A DNA stretch of 64,000 nt from the NCBI RefSeq assembly GCF_002964605.1, contig NZ_PQDH01000002.1, forward strand, positions 248,001-312,000. Reading direction: 5' to 3'. The translations under genes were made by a program, and so were the position numbers. Origin of the DNA: Vallitalea okinawensis (lineage in GTDB: Bacteria > Bacillota > Clostridia > Lachnospirales > PQDH01). Shown here one piece after another: positions 24,445 to 32,898 of this stretch (position 1 is its first letter; every line of letters begins with the position of its first letter). The notes beneath the pieces were generated by a model. It was not told the DNA's origin, did not search any database, and was given only the letters and a program-made list of their open reading frames with translations.

Positions 24445-26709
24445 CTATATAGCATTTCCAATTGCATACCCTGCTTTAACCGCTTCTAGTACACGACCAC
24501 ATATAAAGGCATCTCCAATATTATATATTTCCTTTGCTAATTGCTTTTTATAAACTTCTTCATAGAGCCTCTGATTGGATTGAACTCCTGTACACATGAT
24601 GACAGCATCTGCATGTATCCTTTCAGTCTCAAGCTCTTCTCTTACCTTCTTTTCTAGAGGATTCTTAATATTATCAGGTAAAACCGGTGACCATGTTACA
24701 TGTGGTTCAGGAACACTTTTATGAACATTTTTTTGAACAACCACTTCTTGGTTATCAATCTTTAATAGTTTGGTTGCATTCAGTAGTTTTACACCCTTTT
24801 TATGAAGATGATAAAGCATGTAACCTCTATTAGAAGTACAACTCTTTCTCATGAAATAATCATCCATTTCAAGGATAGTGACTTTTCTACTCATCTCATA
24901 AGCCAACATATAAGCTACCTCGCATCCTACATCAGAACCGCCTACTACAATAACATTTTCAGCATCATTAATCATGGTAGGATCTTTCAAAAACTGAATC
25001 CCTGTTATCACATGCTTTTTTCCCCTGCCTTCAATAGGTGGTATCATCATCTTGGAACCAGTGCTAAATACTAGTACTTCAAAACTTTCATCAACTAATA
25101 ATGTTGCATCAACTTTTGTATTAAGTTGAAGCTTTAACGCATGAGACGCTACTATTTCTTCAACAGACTTATTTAAATAATCCACATAATTTTTTAATTC
25201 AAATTTGATATGTGGAACACTACCAGCAAGTAACATCCCCCCAACACGATTATTCTCATCATAGAGGGTTACATCATGCCCTCGCTTGGCAGCTGTAATA
25301 GCCGTTATAACACCAGCTGGGCCTCCACCTATAACACCTATCTTTTTCTTGTTTATTATTGGGTTCAATTGATTATGGAAACAATCTTCAAACCCTGCTC
25401 GTGGATTAACGGCGCAATGGGGATGCCCTCCAGTGGCTAATTGCCCTAAACAACCTTCATGATCACCAATACAAGGTCGTATACTGGAAACTCTCCCTGA
25501 ATAAACCTTATTTGGCCATTCTGGGTCTGCTAATAATGATCTTGCTAGCATGACCATATCACAAAGCCCATCTCTTAAAGCTTGCTCAGCTAAATCAGGG
25601 AAACCCAATTTACCTACGGCTATAACCGGCACCGGTAAGCCCGTATTACTTATAACTTGATTAGCTTCAAAATGTTCTTTAACGCGTTTGGCTACAGATA
25701 AGTAAGCTCCTGGTGGCATACCGTTTGGTGGATGAGGCATCCACCAATTTTCATACCCCCCTATATCAACATCGAAAACATCTACTCCTTCTTTGACAAG
25801 AGTCTCCATGTAGCTTAAAGTCTCTTCAGGTAACCTTCCATTTTTAAATTTTTTTAAAACACTATTTTTTTTAATCTCCTTACCGTAGGTCTCGTGTAAG
25901 CAAAGGGATAGATCAATACGATAGTGAATAGGGTATTTTTCACCACATCTAAGTCGGATTTCTCTAACTAAGTCTATCCCAAAATTTTGCCTATTAGCAT
26001 AACGACCTAGCTTCCTACGATTAAAAGCAGTATCTGTCATCTGCTCAATCAAATAGCCTGAATGACCATGGAGATAGACGCCATCAATTCCAATTTCCTT
26101 AGCATCAGCTGCAGCCTGACCTGTATTCTTAATTATTTTCTTTATAGCCAAATCTGAAAGGGGGCGGCAAGGAGCATCGGGCATATACCAATTAGGGTTC
26201 CATGAAGATGAAACAGGCAATTTCTTTTTCTTTAAGATGCATTCAGGATTACCTACTCGCCCCATACCAGGTGATAGTTGAATGAAAAAATGTGAGCCAT
26301 AAGCATGGCAACCTTCAACGACATCTTTCCACCCTGCCAAATTACTTCTATGAGAATCAATCCGAGGAAATATACCTGTATCATCCAAATCACCTACAGA
26401 AGGATCTCGTTTATAATCCACAGGAACCATACCACTCGTAATTAGTCCCACGCCGCCCTTAGCCCTTTCTTCAAAGTACTTTTTCATTTTTACCCCTGGC
26501 TTGCCAGTTTCATCTGACATGGCGACGTTACCCATTGGACCCATAACAATACGATTCTTAATACAGAGGTGATTGATTTTAATCGGTTCAAAAAGCTTTT
26601 GGTAGGGGTATAACTTATTCGTCATAACCCCTTTACCTAATATCCGTTCATCTTTAAACCAATCACCAAACGTATCCGTTAATTGTTTTAAATGCTCATC
26701 ATTCCTCAT
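24445..26709 (-). CDS. Old Yellow Enzyme/2,4-dienoyl-CoA reductase-type FMN-FeS-FAD oxidoreductase
   Basis: 754 residues with the FadH/trimethylamine dehydrogenase/BaiCD layout: OYE TIM barrel about 37-405 (FEPIKINHLCIKNRIVMGPM, HGHSGYLIEQM), Fe-S motif 413-432, then a dinucleotide-binding FAD/NAD half from about 455 (KIGVIGGGPAGVITA) to the end. The family reduces activated C=C bonds of enoyl-CoAs, enones or steroids. The cluster motif is normally Cys-x2-Cys-x3-Cys-x11-Cys. Here it reads CIGDHEGC with the last Cys at 432, so position 416 is Asp. The N-terminus is about 35 residues longer than in FadH. It is the seventh gene of the TetR-controlled operon. Confidence 0.9.
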   Translation of the reverse strand: MRNDEHLKQLTDTFGDWFKDERILGKGVMTNKLYPYQKLFEPIKINHLCIKNRIVMGPMGNVAMSDETGKPGVKMKKYFEERAKGGVGLITSGMVPVDYKRDPSVGDLDDTGIFPRIDSHRSNLAGWKDVVEGCHAYGSHFFIQLSPGMGRVGNPECILKKKKLPVSSSWNPNWYMPDAPCRPLSDLAIKKIIKNTGQAAADAKEIGIDGVYLHGHSGYLIEQMTDTAFNRRKLGRYANRQNFGIDLVREIRLRCGEKYPIHYRIDLSLCLHETYGKEIKKNSVLKKFKNGRLPEETLSYMETLVKEGVDVFDVDIGGYENWWMPHPPNGMPPGAYLSVAKRVKEHFEANQVISNTGLPVPVIAVGKLGFPDLAEQALRDGLCDMVMLARSLLADPEWPNKVYSGRVSSIRPCIGDHEGCLGQLATGGHPHCAVNPRAGFEDCFHNQLNPIINKKKIGVIGGGPAGVITAITAAKRGHDVTLYDENNRVGGMLLAGSVPHIKFELKNYVDYLNKSVEEIVASHALKLQLNTKVDATLLVDESFEVLVFSTGSKMMIPPIEGRGKKHVITGIQFLKDPTMINDAENVIVVGGSDVGCEVAYMLAYEMSRKVTILEMDDYFMRKSCTSNRGYMLYHLHKKGVKLLNATKLLKIDNQEVVVQKNVHKSVPEPHVTWSPVLPDNIKNPLEKKVREELETERIHADAVIMCTGVQSNQRLYEEVYKKQLAKEIYNIGDAFICGRVLEAVKAGYAIGNAI

Positions 26710-26713
26710 GAGT

Positions 26714-27235
26714 TCACTCCTTCAATCGGTAGTATTTCTTAAAGGAACCATGCTTCATCACTCGCCCAACTATACCACCTAAAAGTCTTATCGCATGATA
26801 ATTAAACTTTAAGTCCATTATCTCAATCAGATTACCATCTGGATCTTTCAAAAATACCCAATCTGAGCCATTATTTTTTTGAGGTTCTGAATAAAACTGA
26901 ACACCTTTAGCTTTTAAGCATTGATAAACTTTATTGACGTTCTTCACATCCAGTGCAACATGGGTATAACCTGGCTGATTCCACTTCACTTTACTCTTTT
27001 CAAGGGTTGGCGAAAACTCAAAGATTTCTATAACACCACCCTTTGGAAACCTTAAAAAGCCTATTCTTATAGAGGTATCTTTTAATCCATAAAGTTCATA
27101 TAAACCTTCAACCTGCTCTTTATCCAAATGTAATTCACTGATTAAATAGCAACCAAATGTATCATGATACCATCTTACTGCATTCTCGAAGTCAGTAACT
27201 GTTACACCTACATGGCTTAACGAACGCGCTTTCAC
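26714..27235 (-). CDS. VOC-superfamily (glyoxalase/dioxygenase-like) protein
   Basis: Two beta-alpha-beta-beta-beta modules typical of the vicinal-oxygen-chelate fold (LSHVGVTVTDFENAVRWYHD and YTHVALDVKNVNKVYQCL), with DWVFLKDPDGNLIEIMDL at the end of the second. Probable metal ligands are His in SHVGV, Glu in GVIEIFEF, His in THVALD and Glu in LIEIMD. Members include isomerases, epimerases such as methylmalonyl-CoA epimerase, lyases and resistance proteins. I use GTG 27235, 4 nt after the previous stop and preceded by AGGGAGGG; an in-frame ATG at 27265 overlaps the upstream gene. About 30 extra residues follow the core domain. Confidence 0.8.
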   Translation of the reverse strand: MKARSLSHVGVTVTDFENAVRWYHDTFGCYLISELHLDKEQVEGLYELYGLKDTSIRIGFLRFPKGGVIEIFEFSPTLEKSKVKWNQPGYTHVALDVKNVNKVYQCLKAKGVQFYSEPQKNNGSDWVFLKDPDGNLIEIMDLKFNYHAIRLLGGIVGRVMKHGSFKKYYRLKE

Positions 27236-27239
27236 ATAA

Positions 27240-28031
27240 TCACCCTCCCTTTGCATAACTGCCAATCATCATCATGAAATCGCCGATCATAGCCCCATAT
27301 TCAGGTGCACCTTCCATTATCATTTTACCTTTTACAGTAGCATCCAAGAAATCATCAATTTGTAGTAGTATGCCTAATGCACTTTCTACATCACTAAACC
27401 GCATGGTGAAAAAGGGCTTTGAACGTTTATACTCACCTCGACATGCTTTTGTTTTACCAGCTTTCACACGGATATAAGCTGATAGGTCTGGTCGATCATT
27501 CACAGCCCAAGCATATACCCGATCTGGACTTTTCTTGGCCCATTTACTTACCTCTGGATGAGTGGCTTTATTCAATTGGCTAACGCCAGAGGATAAGAGA
27601 TAAAAGTATAGTTTCACTAAGAGCTCCTTTTCATCTTCATCCTTAGGAACATTCACTGCACCAAGCAGGTTAGCCATACTTAAGAGGGCTTTTAGGAACT
27701 TAATCAATAAACCTACATGATACCACCCAATGATTTTGGGTAGCTTTTTGCTAGTACCACTAAAAAAGCCATTCAATGCTTCCATGGAAGGAAATTGGAG
27801 ATCTATATCTGCTTCATTTGTAATTCCCTTAACCACTTGCCACTGACCATCTTCTACTATAAAATGGGTGCCTACTTTTTCTTTACCATTTAAGGCACTG
27901 ACCTGAAGAACAGTATTCATACCTTGGAAACTTTTTGTAAGACCAGGTTTGGACTCAACGATTACCTTCAGAAGTGGTAAAGCACCATTCAAAAATATTC
28001 GATTAGCATATAATACATCTGAGGTACTCAT
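27240..28031 (-). CDS. Two-module SCP2-like protein (263 residues)
   Basis: Not confidently recognised. Two regions look like degenerate SCP2 (sterol carrier protein 2) modules: about residues 50-115 (GTHFIVEDGQWQVVKG, IDLQFPSMEALNGFFSG) and about 185-260 (LSAYIRVKAGKTKACRG, FFTMRFSDVESALGILL, KGKMIMEGAPEYGAMIGDFM). The last segment fits the SCP2 end, where a glycine-rich strand leads into a helix. SCP2 folds bind lipids, acyl-CoAs or sterols in a hydrophobic tunnel. A similar architecture occurs in the first gene of the same operon. Its ATG directly follows the TAG of the transketolase gene, so translation is coupled. Confidence 0.5.
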   Translation of the reverse strand: MSTSDVLYANRIFLNGALPLLKVIVESKPGLTKSFQGMNTVLQVSALNGKEKVGTHFIVEDGQWQVVKGITNEADIDLQFPSMEALNGFFSGTSKKLPKIIGWYHVGLLIKFLKALLSMANLLGAVNVPKDEDEKELLVKLYFYLLSSGVSQLNKATHPEVSKWAKKSPDRVYAWAVNDRPDLSAYIRVKAGKTKACRGEYKRSKPFFTMRFSDVESALGILLQIDDFLDATVKGKMIMEGAPEYGAMIGDFMMMIGSYAKGG

Positions 28032-29039
28032 CTATACTTCATCCTCCCAGTCCTCATCTTCTTCAAAATCCCTTCCCATCAATTCTCTAACATTGTCCAC
28101 TATACCATTGGCGTCAATCTGATAATGAGCCATTAAATCTTCGTGAAGACCTATAACAGAAAATTCATCAGGTATACCTAAGCGCATAAAGGCACATGCT
28201 TTACCACTCTCTGATATAACCTCTGATACAGCACTTCCTAGCCCACCAATGATATTGTGATCTTCTACAGTAACTATTCTTCTTGTTTCATGTAAAGCCT
28301 TTAAAATCATCTCCTTATCTACAGGTTTAATCGTATGCATATTGATAACTCTCGCCTTAATACCGTCCACTTGATCTAGAATACTTGCTGCTTGAATGGC
28401 TTGATAAACAGTAGAACCACAGCCAATAATCGTAATGTCCGTTCCATCAGTCATTTGAATCCCCTTGCCGATTTCAAAACCATAGTCAGCATTTTGGAAT
28501 ACCTTTTGATCAAATCCCCGATTAATTCGAATATAGACAGGTCCTTCTTTTTCGTAGGCTGCAACCACAGCATTAGCTGTTTCCATGCCATCTGCTGGGA
28601 CGATCACTGTACAATTGGCCATAGCACGCATGATAGATAAATCCTCAGTACAATGATGGGTAGAGCCTGCTTGCCCGAAAGATACCCCTGCATGAGTAGC
28701 AATCATTTTAACATTAGCATTCTGATAACATATATCTGTATGTACTTGATCAAGACCTCTCATGGATGTAAAAATAGCAAAGGTTGATACAAATGGAATA
28801 AGACCTGCTTTTGCCATACCTGCAGCTACACCAAATAAGTTCTGCTCCGCAATGCCCATATTAAAGAACCGATCTGGATGGGCTTCTGCAAAAACACCTA
28901 TCTTAGTGGATTTAGCGAGATCAGCTGATAGCCCAACCACTTCTTGATGTTTATTCCCTAATTCCTTTAATGTTCTGCCATATACTTCTGCAGTGGATAA
29001 GTCTGTAGTATCAAAAACTGTATAGGTGAGACCTGCCAT
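28032..29039 (-). CDS. Transketolase, C-terminal (pyrimidine-binding) subunit
   Basis: 335 residues equal to the pyrimidine and C-terminal domains of transketolase. The protein has the Glu region that activates thiamine diphosphate (FFNMGIAEQNLFGVAAGMAK, about residue 62), the THAGVSFGQAGSTHHCTEDL loop and a C-terminal domain (VDKEMILKALHETRRIVTVE). Split transketolases serve pentose metabolism in many Clostridia, or act as dedicated two-carbon-transfer enzymes inside specialised pathways. Embedded in this operon, the second option is more likely. It starts 2 nt after the N-terminal subunit gene with AAGGGGTG ahead of the ATG. Confidence 0.9.
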   Translation of the reverse strand: MAGLTYTVFDTTDLSTAEVYGRTLKELGNKHQEVVGLSADLAKSTKIGVFAEAHPDRFFNMGIAEQNLFGVAAGMAKAGLIPFVSTFAIFTSMRGLDQVHTDICYQNANVKMIATHAGVSFGQAGSTHHCTEDLSIMRAMANCTVIVPADGMETANAVVAAYEKEGPVYIRINRGFDQKVFQNADYGFEIGKGIQMTDGTDITIIGCGSTVYQAIQAASILDQVDGIKARVINMHTIKPVDKEMILKALHETRRIVTVEDHNIIGGLGSAVSEVISESGKACAFMRLGIPDEFSVIGLHEDLMAHYQIDANGIVDNVRELMGRDFEEDEDWEDEV

Positions 29040-29041
29040 TT

Positions 29042-29896
29042 TTACACCCCTTCCACTCTCTTATTATAGTGACGCAAAAGACTTTCTTTACTAAGCTTAA
29101 TCTTCTCCGAATCCAAACCACCATAATGCCATCTATAGTTATTCTCTATAAAATCGATTCCGCATCCTTTTACAGTTCTAGCTATGATAACGACAGGTTT
29201 CTCATGATGATCATGGGCATAATCAATAGCATCAGCCAGCTGGTTAAAATCATGGCCCTCAACCTCAATGACATGAAAGCCAAAAGCCTCCCACTTATCT
29301 TTAAAAGGTTCTAGAGACATCACATCTTCTGTAGCCCCATCCATCATCAAGCCGTTACGATCAACAAAAGTAACTAAATTCGTTACATTGTAGTGTGCAA
29401 TAGCCATGGCAGCCTCCCATACTGCCCCTTCATCACACTCACCGTCACCAAGTAGGCAATAGGTCATATAAGTCTTATTCCTAACTCTGGCTGCTAAAGC
29501 AGTCCCTAAAGCAATGGGTAACCCATGACCTAAAGAACCCGTCGAGGCATCTAATCCTACAACCTTTCTCGAGTCCAAATGCATCCCTAAATTAGAACCA
29601 AAATGATTATATTCTTTTAAATCTTCTTTACTAAAAAACCCCTTATCCGCTAATACAGGTGCAAAACCAACCCCGACATGACCCTTGCTCAGTATAAAAC
29701 GATCCCTATCCTCCCAATTTGGATTCTTTGGATCAACAGACATATACTTATGATAGAGAATCGTAAAAATATCCATGGCACTAAGCGCTCCCCCAATATG
29801 ACCACTTCCCGCCCAGACAACAGTATCTACACATAACTCTCGTAATTCATGAGCCTTCTTCTCAAGCATTAATAATTCTTGAGCTTGTAATCCCAT
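29042..29896 (-). CDS. Transketolase, N-terminal (diphosphate-binding) subunit
   Basis: 284 residues equal to the thiamine-diphosphate domain. The binding motif GDGECDEG (about residue 150) is followed about 25 residues later by the Asn in VDRNGLMM. Conserved His residues lie in SGHIGGALSA and SKGHVGVG; ASTGSLGHGLPIALG is also present. Length and pairing with the next gene are normal for split transketolases. The substrate pair cannot be read from the sequence. AAAGGAGAAAGTAA precedes the ATG; the aminotransferase gene ends 23 nt upstream. Confidence 0.92.
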   Translation of the reverse strand: MGLQAQELLMLEKKAHELRELCVDTVVWAGSGHIGGALSAMDIFTILYHKYMSVDPKNPNWEDRDRFILSKGHVGVGFAPVLADKGFFSKEDLKEYNHFGSNLGMHLDSRKVVGLDASTGSLGHGLPIALGTALAARVRNKTYMTYCLLGDGECDEGAVWEAAMAIAHYNVTNLVTFVDRNGLMMDGATEDVMSLEPFKDKWEAFGFHVIEVEGHDFNQLADAIDYAHDHHEKPVVIIARTVKGCGIDFIENNYRWHYGGLDSEKIKLSKESLLRHYNKRVEGV

Positions 29897-29919
29897 TTAC
29901 TTTCTCCTTTCAATCCTTT

Positions 29920-31170
29920 TTACATTCTATGTCTACTATGAAGAATTCTGAATGCCTCATCTGCAACTTCTAATGAATAGTCAATATCCTCCTCGGATAC
30001 AGCACAGTTCATAAATAAATTATGATGATTGGTAAAGAATATGCCCCGACGTACACATTCTGCTACCCATTCTTGGTGGAGCATTAATGAATTATCATCC
30101 GTAATACGCATATACCACATAGATGGATGCCCTGATATTTTTAAGTTAAATCCATTGGCTTTAGCTGCATCTTTAAGCCCCGTTGTTAAAGCTACGCCTC
30201 TCTTATCCATGATCTCTGGTCCATTAATGGTTTTAAGTTTATTGATAGTTGCTATACCCGCTGCAAATGGAACTGCTGACAGCCAATAGCTGCCTGTATA
30301 CATAACAGAAGCTGCTGCATCTTTAAGGTCATCAATCCCACATATCGCCGAAAAGTTGAAACCATTACCTAGAGCTTTACAAAAACACATAAGGTCTGCT
30401 TTAAATCCAAAATAATGATCAGAGCCTTTAACATCTAAACGAAAACCACATCGTACATCATCTATGGCAAGTACAATACCTTCTTTGGTACATAGGTTTC
30501 TAATTTTTTGCCAGTACCCCTTTTCTGGCAATTGGTTATCTTCAAAAATAGGATGATGATAAGGTGTTGCAAGAAAACAAGCAATTTCACCTTTATGTTC
30601 TTTAACAATCCTTTCAAACTGCTCATAATCGTTCCAATTCACATAGAGATTGTTATCCACATCTTCTGGTGTAATGCCTGGATAACCTAATTTCTGGGTC
30701 CATGGTGCTACCCCATGATAACCCCCTTTAACAAGAACCACTTTTTTACGACCTGTTGCTGCTCTGGCAATCATTAAGGCAAAACTTGTGGTATCGCCAC
30801 CATTCTTTGCAAAGAAAGTCCAATCAGCCATTTCCACTGTATCAACCATCAGCTCAGCTAAATCAACCATAACTGACGAAGGTGATGTGACACAATTACT
30901 AAGCTTTAGCTGTTCTTTAGCTGCTTGATCCACATCTTCATCGTTATAACCTAATACATTAGGACCATAAGCACACATATAGTCAATGAATCGATTCCCA
31001 TCCACATCCCAGAAATAAGCACCTTTAGCTTTGGATGAAAAAACAGGATAGGCGTCAACTGGGATAAAACAGCTTTCTGCTGGGCCTAAATGTCCGTATA
31101 CACCTGATGGAAGGACTTTTAAGGCACGTTGAAATAATTCTTTACTTTTAGGATATTTATAAGGTTCCAT
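29920..31170 (-). CDS. Class III aminotransferase, glutamate-1-semialdehyde aminomutase-like
   Basis: 416 residues of the PLP fold type I, class III group. The region DVDGNRFIDYMCAYGPNVLG, the FFAKNGGDTTSFALMIARAA segment and the PLP lysine in CFCKALGNGFNFSAICG (about residue 262) are all present. The best overall resemblance is to glutamate-1-semialdehyde 2,1-aminomutase-like proteins, but no other haem gene is nearby. It more probably aminates a keto group of a sugar- or lipid-derived intermediate made with the adjacent transketolase. AAAGGAGGGTTAT precedes the ATG. It is the second gene of the TetR-controlled operon. Confidence 0.88.
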   Translation of the reverse strand: MEPYKYPKSKELFQRALKVLPSGVYGHLGPAESCFIPVDAYPVFSSKAKGAYFWDVDGNRFIDYMCAYGPNVLGYNDEDVDQAAKEQLKLSNCVTSPSSVMVDLAELMVDTVEMADWTFFAKNGGDTTSFALMIARAATGRKKVVLVKGGYHGVAPWTQKLGYPGITPEDVDNNLYVNWNDYEQFERIVKEHKGEIACFLATPYHHPIFEDNQLPEKGYWQKIRNLCTKEGIVLAIDDVRCGFRLDVKGSDHYFGFKADLMCFCKALGNGFNFSAICGIDDLKDAAASVMYTGSYWLSAVPFAAGIATINKLKTINGPEIMDKRGVALTTGLKDAAKANGFNLKISGHPSMWYMRITDDNSLMLHQEWVAECVRRGIFFTNHHNLFMNCAVSEEDIDYSLEVADEAFRILHSRHRM

Positions 31171-31185
31171 ATAACCCTCCTTTCA

Positions 31186-31941
31186 TCAGCTTAGATAAAA
31201 CGGTACTTGAGCTAATAACTTATTCATGTTATCCAACATAGGAATAAATCCTCTCATCTGTAAGTCACCAGTAGCAATGCATGAGTAAGAATCAATCTTT
31301 CCATTGAGTATACTATTGGCTGTCTCCAAGTTCTTAAAAGTCATAGAAGCACGATACTGTTTAGGAATACCTTTTCTAACATTCAGCTTTCCATCCCCTG
31401 CTTCAATGTATAAAGCCGGTCCTTGATCTACTGCAATCATGATATTGCCATTAGGTATTCTTCCTGCATTCATTTTACCTATTGGGTCAGTATTGCCAAT
31501 TTCACCAAGAGCGTAAAAAGCAGCATAAGCACTTAAATAGGTATTAATTTTAAAGTAAGTTGGATTTTTAAGAAGTTCATCATTTGGACGTAGATAATAA
31601 GATAATCTTTCCGTTAATGTGATAAAGTCATTTGTGAGAAATTTAAGATGGGTAAAACCTTTGAGCGGTATGGGATTAGCTTTCCCTTCAATCATTTGAT
31701 TAAAGTGTTCAGGTGATTTGAAATAAAGTTTAATGTTAGATTTGCCGTGTTTACAGGTAAATGAACATTTACCTTTGTCAAAGATTAGCCGTGCATAGGG
31801 ACCATTTTTGATTGTAAAGCTGATTGTAATCTGTTGATCCTGGATGAGCTCCTTAGACGATTCATCAAACTTACAGAGCTCAACAAGATTTTGAAGGACC
31901 GCAAACAGATTAATATTTGCCATGGTCAAAGCATCCTTCAA
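31186..31941 (-). CDS. Two-module SCP2-like protein, first gene of operon
   Basis: 251 residues with two SCP2-like stretches: about 35-115 (ISFTIKNGPYARLIFDKGKC, IKLYFKSPEHFNQMIEGKAN) and about 165-245 (IMIAVDQGPALYIEAGDG, ASMTFKNLETANSILNGKID, IATGDLQMRGFIPMLDNMNK). Strand-strand-helix order and the closing Gly-rich turn plus helix fit lipid-binding SCP2 domains; sequence identity is low. No signal peptide. The start is a TTG at 31941 with GGGGGGAG upstream; the nearest ATG (31923) has no site. It opens the operon, directly behind the TetR-type operator and promoter. Confidence 0.55.
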   Translation of the reverse strand: MKDALTMANINLFAVLQNLVELCKFDESSKELIQDQQITISFTIKNGPYARLIFDKGKCSFTCKHGKSNIKLYFKSPEHFNQMIEGKANPIPLKGFTHLKFLTNDFITLTERLSYYLRPNDELLKNPTYFKINTYLSAYAAFYALGEIGNTDPIGKMNAGRIPNGNIMIAVDQGPALYIEAGDGKLNVRKGIPKQYRASMTFKNLETANSILNGKIDSYSCIATGDLQMRGFIPMLDNMNKLLAQVPFYLS

Positions 31942-32000
31942 TCTACTCCCCCCTTATTCCTTTACATTTTTTGATCTGAGTAAATCATTTTGTAAATATC

Positions 32001-32049
32001 GAGCGAGTACTCACTCTTAAATTATATTACAAATATATGCCAATTACAA
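32001..32049 (-). promoter_or_regulatory. Promoter and TetR-type operator of the SCP2-transketolase-OYE operon
   Basis: Minus strand -35 TTGTAA (32044-32049), 17-bp spacer, -10 TATAAT (32021-32026). Four nt downstream begins the palindrome GAGTGAGTACTCGCTC (32001-32016), which matches its own complement at 14 of 16 positions and covers the predicted start point. This form is typical of TetR-family operators. The TetR gene at the end of the operon is the probable ligand-responsive repressor. Confidence 0.75.
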
Positions 32050-32169
32050 GACTTTAGAATTATTCTTTTACTTTAATGCTTGTATTTTACTTCTTTACTG
32101 AAGTATTATATAATAATATGGACGCTTTTAACTATCTTAATGGTTGATTAGGTACAAGGAGGAATGAAG

Positions 32170-32715
32170 ATGGCTACGAAAATCACTTATTTTGCACATA
32201 GTACAACAACTGATAATATAAAAGGCTTAAGCACTGGTTGGGCTCAAGGTGAACTCTCTGAATTAGGTATTCAACAGGCTAAAGAGTTGGCTCAATTGGT
32301 AAAGGATAAAAATTTTGATATTATCATATGCTCCGATTTAAAAAGGGCTATTGACTCCACTAATATTGTATTTGCGGGACATACTCATATTGTTAAAGAC
32401 GAAAGATTAAGAGAAGCTAATTATGGTGATTTAACATTAGAACATAAAAGCAAGTTTGAGCCTGATACTACTTACATAAACCAACCATTCCCAAATGGTG
32501 AGAGTTTTAAAGATGTAGAAAAGAGAATACATGATCTTCTATTGGATATAAAAGATAAGTATAACGGAAAAAATATCGCCTTCGTAGCACATCGCGCACC
32601 TCAATTGGCTCTTGATGTCATCATCAAAAAAATAACCTGGGAAGAAGCCATTCGTCAGGATTGGAGAGAACATAAGAAGTGGCAGCCAGGTTGGGAGTAT
32701 GAGCTAAAAATTTAG
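32170..32715 (+). CDS. Histidine phosphatase superfamily protein with altered RHG motif
   Basis: 181 residues with the phosphoglycerate-mutase-like order: N-terminal strand plus catalytic His (TYFAHSTTTDN), LSELGIQQAKELAQLV, the DLKRAIDST region, and the second His in FVAHRAPQLAL. The usual RHG is AHS here: the phosphate-binding Arg is replaced by Ala while both His residues remain. Such variants exist in small phosphatase subgroups, so activity may persist with different substrates. ATG 32170 is 7 nt after AAGGAGG; an ATG at 32164 is too close. Single gene, followed by tRNA-Val. Confidence 0.75.
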   Translation: MATKITYFAHSTTTDNIKGLSTGWAQGELSELGIQQAKELAQLVKDKNFDIIICSDLKRAIDSTNIVFAGHTHIVKDERLREANYGDLTLEHKSKFEPDTTYINQPFPNGESFKDVEKRIHDLLLDIKDKYNGKNIAFVAHRAPQLALDVIIKKITWEEAIRQDWREHKKWQPGWEYELKI

Positions 32716-32725
32716 TAATTCAGTA

Positions 32726-32754
32726 TTGAAATTATTGGTAATACATGCTATAAT
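32726..32754 (+). promoter_or_regulatory. Promoter of tRNA-Val
   Basis: TTGAAA (32726-32731), 17-bp spacer, TATAAT (32749-32754), ending 18 nt before the tRNA. Confidence 0.7.
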
Positions 32755-32772
32755 ACCTCATATCAATAACAT

Positions 32773-32845
32773 GGGAAATTAACTCAGCTGGTAGAGTGTC
32801 TCCTTGACGTGGAGGAAGTCATCGGTTCGAGTCCGGTATTTCCCA
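32773..32845 (+). tRNA. tRNA-Val (anticodon GAC)
   Basis: The 73-nt cloverleaf folds fully: acceptor GGGAAAT / ATTTCCC, D stem ACTC / GAGT, anticodon arm TCTCC-TTGACGT-GGAGG with one U-G pair, variable loop of 5 nt, T arm ATCGG-TTCGAGT-CCGGT and discriminator A. The loop gives anticodon GAC, reading valine GUC/GUU. The 3' CCA is not encoded. Its own promoter precedes it and a terminator follows 9 nt later, so it is an isolated tRNA gene. Confidence 0.93.
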
Positions 32846-32854
32846 TTATGAAAT

Positions 32855-32880
32855 GAACCCCTGATTTTCAGGGGTTCTTT
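32855..32880 (+). terminator. Intrinsic terminator of tRNA-Val
   Basis: Stem GAACCCCTGA / TCAGGGGTTC with a short T loop, followed by TTTCT. Confidence 0.8.
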
Positions 32881-32898
32881 CTATTGTTTCCTTTATTT

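Noticed and set aside
23770-24445. Separate promoter for the TetR gene of the eight-gene operon
   Set aside because: The 33-nt gap holds no -35/-10 pair and no copy of the palindrome, so co-transcription with the flavoprotein is simpler.
29920-31170. Haem-pathway role (hemL) for the class III aminotransferase
   Set aside because: No haem genes are near, and the gene is embedded in the transketolase/OYE operon; family resemblance alone is not enough.
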